Origin: a virus
DNA length: 33,144 bases
Virus record (IMG/VR): IMGVR_UViG_3300031631_000379
Location: 1 to 33,144 of that record
Strand: one strand, 5' to 3'
Part shown: one piece after another, positions 32,078 to 33,144 of the stretch
How positions within the stretch are numbered: the first letter of the stretch is position 1
Layout of the letters: each line of letters opens with the position of its first letter
Notes under the pieces: generated by a model
Seen by the model: only the letters and a program-made list of their open reading frames with translations
Told to the model about the DNA's origin: nothing
Databases searched by the model: none
Translations under genes and position numbers: made by a program

Positions 32078-32656
32078 TTATACTGTTTTTTCTGTTAAAA
32101 ATATATCTTGGCTATCACCCTTAAGTTGGCAAATGCCCGTATAAATAGGAAATGCAACAACATCTGCTGGTGTGGCCTCACTTGCATTAATATCATTCAA
32201 AACACCAACACTTTCTAATGCTGCTGTGACAAGTTCAGAACAAAACAATTTATTAAGATCTTCTTTTTGATCAGGCAAAAAATCAACTGCTGACCCTATT
32301 GCTTGTGGTGTGTCATATTCTTTGTCCTTTTGGGATAAACAAAAATCCACTAAATGTTGTTTATCTATTTTAATGTTCATTTGCAACCACCATACCATGC
32401 CACCATATTCAGACAGTCTCTCACTCATACGCCAAACCTGTGTTCCTGTCAATCCTTTCTTCTTTCCATTAGATTCAATGATCTGATTTATAAAAATACC
32501 ACCTTGAAGAACTGTTTGCATAATAATACCAACATGGGAAACTGGACTGTTTGTTACACCCTTTATTATGCCAGAAATCAATCCTTTTCCACCAAAAGCA
32601 ATCACATCCCCCGGTTTCATTTCATTTCTGATATCTTTATAGTTTACTTTTATCAT
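32078..32656 (-). CDS. YiiX/NlpC-type permuted papain-fold hydrolase
   Basis: A 192-residue protein of the circularly permuted papain fold. MKPGDVIAFGG near the start, H41 in NSPVSHVGIIM, E61 in IIESNG and C139 in LFCSELV make up the His-Glu-Cys set of YiiX-like hydrolases. The substrate may be an amide bond in peptidoglycan, lipid or protein. I chose the ATG at 32656 because AAGGGGGG lies directly upstream; a longer frame from 32698 has no site and overlaps the holin-like gene further. It follows lysozyme and holin-like genes and precedes the portal, so it may help lysis, or be a virion protein. Confidence 0.7.
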   Translation of the reverse strand: MIKVNYKDIRNEMKPGDVIAFGGKGLISGIIKGVTNSPVSHVGIIMQTVLQGGIFINQIIESNGKKKGLTGTQVWRMSERLSEYGGMVWWLQMNIKIDKQHLVDFCLSQKDKEYDTPQAIGSAVDFLPDQKEDLNKLFCSELVTAALESVGVLNDINASEATPADVVAFPIYTGICQLKGDSQDIFLTEKTV

Positions 32657-32825
32657 CCGCCCCCCTTGCTTTGTGATAACACAACATAGCCAACCCAATA
32701 AAAATTGTTTTTGCTTCTTCTTTCATACCAAGTTGATAAAGCCCGGCAGCAGCAGCAAAAGCAAGAAACATATAGATAAGTCTGGAACCATGGCCGTACC
32801 AAAAATCACTCCACCATTTTTTCAT
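32637..32825 (-). CDS. Holin-like small membrane protein
   Basis: A 62-residue protein with two hydrophobic stretches, RLIYMFLAFAAAAGLYQLGM and TIFIGLAMLCY, and a charged C-terminus. Its size, the membrane segments and the place right after a T4-type lysozyme suggest a small class II-like holin, which would open the inner membrane for the lysozyme. It overlaps the lysozyme stop by four bases (ATGA) and the next gene start by 20 bases. Not proven: it could be another membrane accessory of lysis. Confidence 0.6.
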   Translation of the reverse strand: MKKWWSDFWYGHGSRLIYMFLAFAAAAGLYQLGMKEEAKTIFIGLAMLCYHKARGADDKSKL

Positions 32826-33144
32826 TCGATAAAACCCTCCACCATTTTAATTAAATCATTTGCCCTGGCAGGTACTTGATGAAACCACTTGCTATCTTTC
32901 ATCTGTTTTACCGCCTCTTCTAAATCCAATTTTTTATAAGCCGTAATCATTTTTTTGAAATTTCTGAACCCCGTGTGACCTAATTGAAAACGCATATCAA
33001 TCAGAACATGCTGAATGTCATCCGGAAAATCTTCAAATTGACCAAGAAAAACCCTTTGGCTTAGATCAACAATGCATTCATCCATATCGTTATGAAGCAG
33101 GTATTCTGCTTCTTCTTTCGTTATTCCCTTATCCTGGATGTTGC
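32822..33144 (-). CDS. T4-type lysozyme (GH24), C-terminal part, cut by the window edge
   Basis: Endolysin that cuts the peptidoglycan sugar chain. The in-window 107 or so residues match the T4 lysozyme C-terminal lobe: KGITKEEAEYLLHND (T4 GVITKDEAEKLFNQD), HVLIDMRFQLGHTGFRNF (T4 ALINMVFQMGETGVAGF), and KDSKWFHQVPARANDLI (T4 AKSRWYNQTPNRAKRVI). The frame is open to the window end; an internal ATG at 33085 is not the true start. The catalytic Glu, Asp and Thr of the N-terminal lobe lie outside the window. It overlaps the holin-like gene by four bases. Confidence 0.85.
   Translation of the reverse strand, partial: NIQDKGITKEEAEYLLHNDMDECIVDLSQRVFLGQFEDFPDDIQHVLIDMRFQLGHTGFRNFKKMITAYKKLDLEEAVKQMKDSKWFHQVPARANDLIKMVEGFIE

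Noticed and set aside
32657-32698. Longer start of the YiiX-like gene at 32698
   Set aside because: The 14 added residues lie in the holin-like gene and encode no family sequence; the ATG at 32656 has a strong purine-rich site directly upstream.
1-33144. Integrase, repressor, attachment site or CRISPR array
   Set aside because: No tyrosine or serine recombinase motifs, no HTH repressor pair and no regularly spaced repeats were seen; lifestyle cannot be decided from this window.

Overview
This 33 kb window is part of an AT-rich genome of a tailed, lambda-like (siphovirus-type) bacteriophage. Two gene arrays converge at about 8.3-8.43 kb. The lambda J/K/L-type tail tip genes, the gpG/gpGT frameshift and a T4-type lysozyme suggest a Gram-negative host, but nothing in the window fixes the species. 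There are no tRNA or rRNA genes, integrase, repressor or CRISPR array, and the terminase and replicative polymerase must lie outside the window.

Left block (3-8296, + strand): tightly packed recombination and replication genes. They encode a gp32-like ssDNA-binding protein with tandem SAP/HeH-like repeats and a very acidic tail, a ribbon-helix-helix-like protein, a RecA/UvsX-type recombinase, two unknown proteins, an endonuclease VII-like resolvase and a Mre11/Rad50-type end-processing complex. The Rad50/SbcC ATPase appears to be split in two. One gene carries Walker A, coil and a terminal CxxC hook. A second, about 2 kb downstream, carries the signature, Walker B and H-loop. The Mre11/SbcD nuclease and several small ORFs lie between them. 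A hairpin terminator at 8322-8390 closes this array.

Right block (33144-8432, - strand, read right to left): T4-type lysozyme (cut by the window edge), holin-like protein, YiiX/NlpC-type papain-fold protein, portal, MuF-like protein, DUF2213 protease/scaffold, decoration protein, major capsid protein and an acidic capsid-linked protein. A five-gene modification cassette follows: MptE/DUF115-like, GT8-like, radical SAM with SPASM-like C-terminus, GT2 and sulfotransferase. Next come head-tail adaptor, stopper, tail completion, tail terminator, tail tube, gpG/gpGT chaperones with a programmed -1 frameshift, tape measure, gpM-, gpL- and gpK-like tail tip proteins and the large J-type tail tip protein. 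The last gene is a divergent pantothenate-synthetase-like protein.

Most interesting: (1) the glycosyltransferase/radical SAM/sulfotransferase cassette embedded in the virion operon, which could build a sulfated or otherwise modified glycan on the particle; (2) the split Rad50 flanking Mre11; (3) the PanC-like protein with eroded catalytic motifs next to the receptor-binding gene; (4) a base-composition break inside the tape measure gene, suggesting that the whole tail tip module was acquired by recombination; (5) a textbook A AAA AAC slippery site with a downstream hairpin. Functions are read from motifs and gene order by eye; no database search was run.
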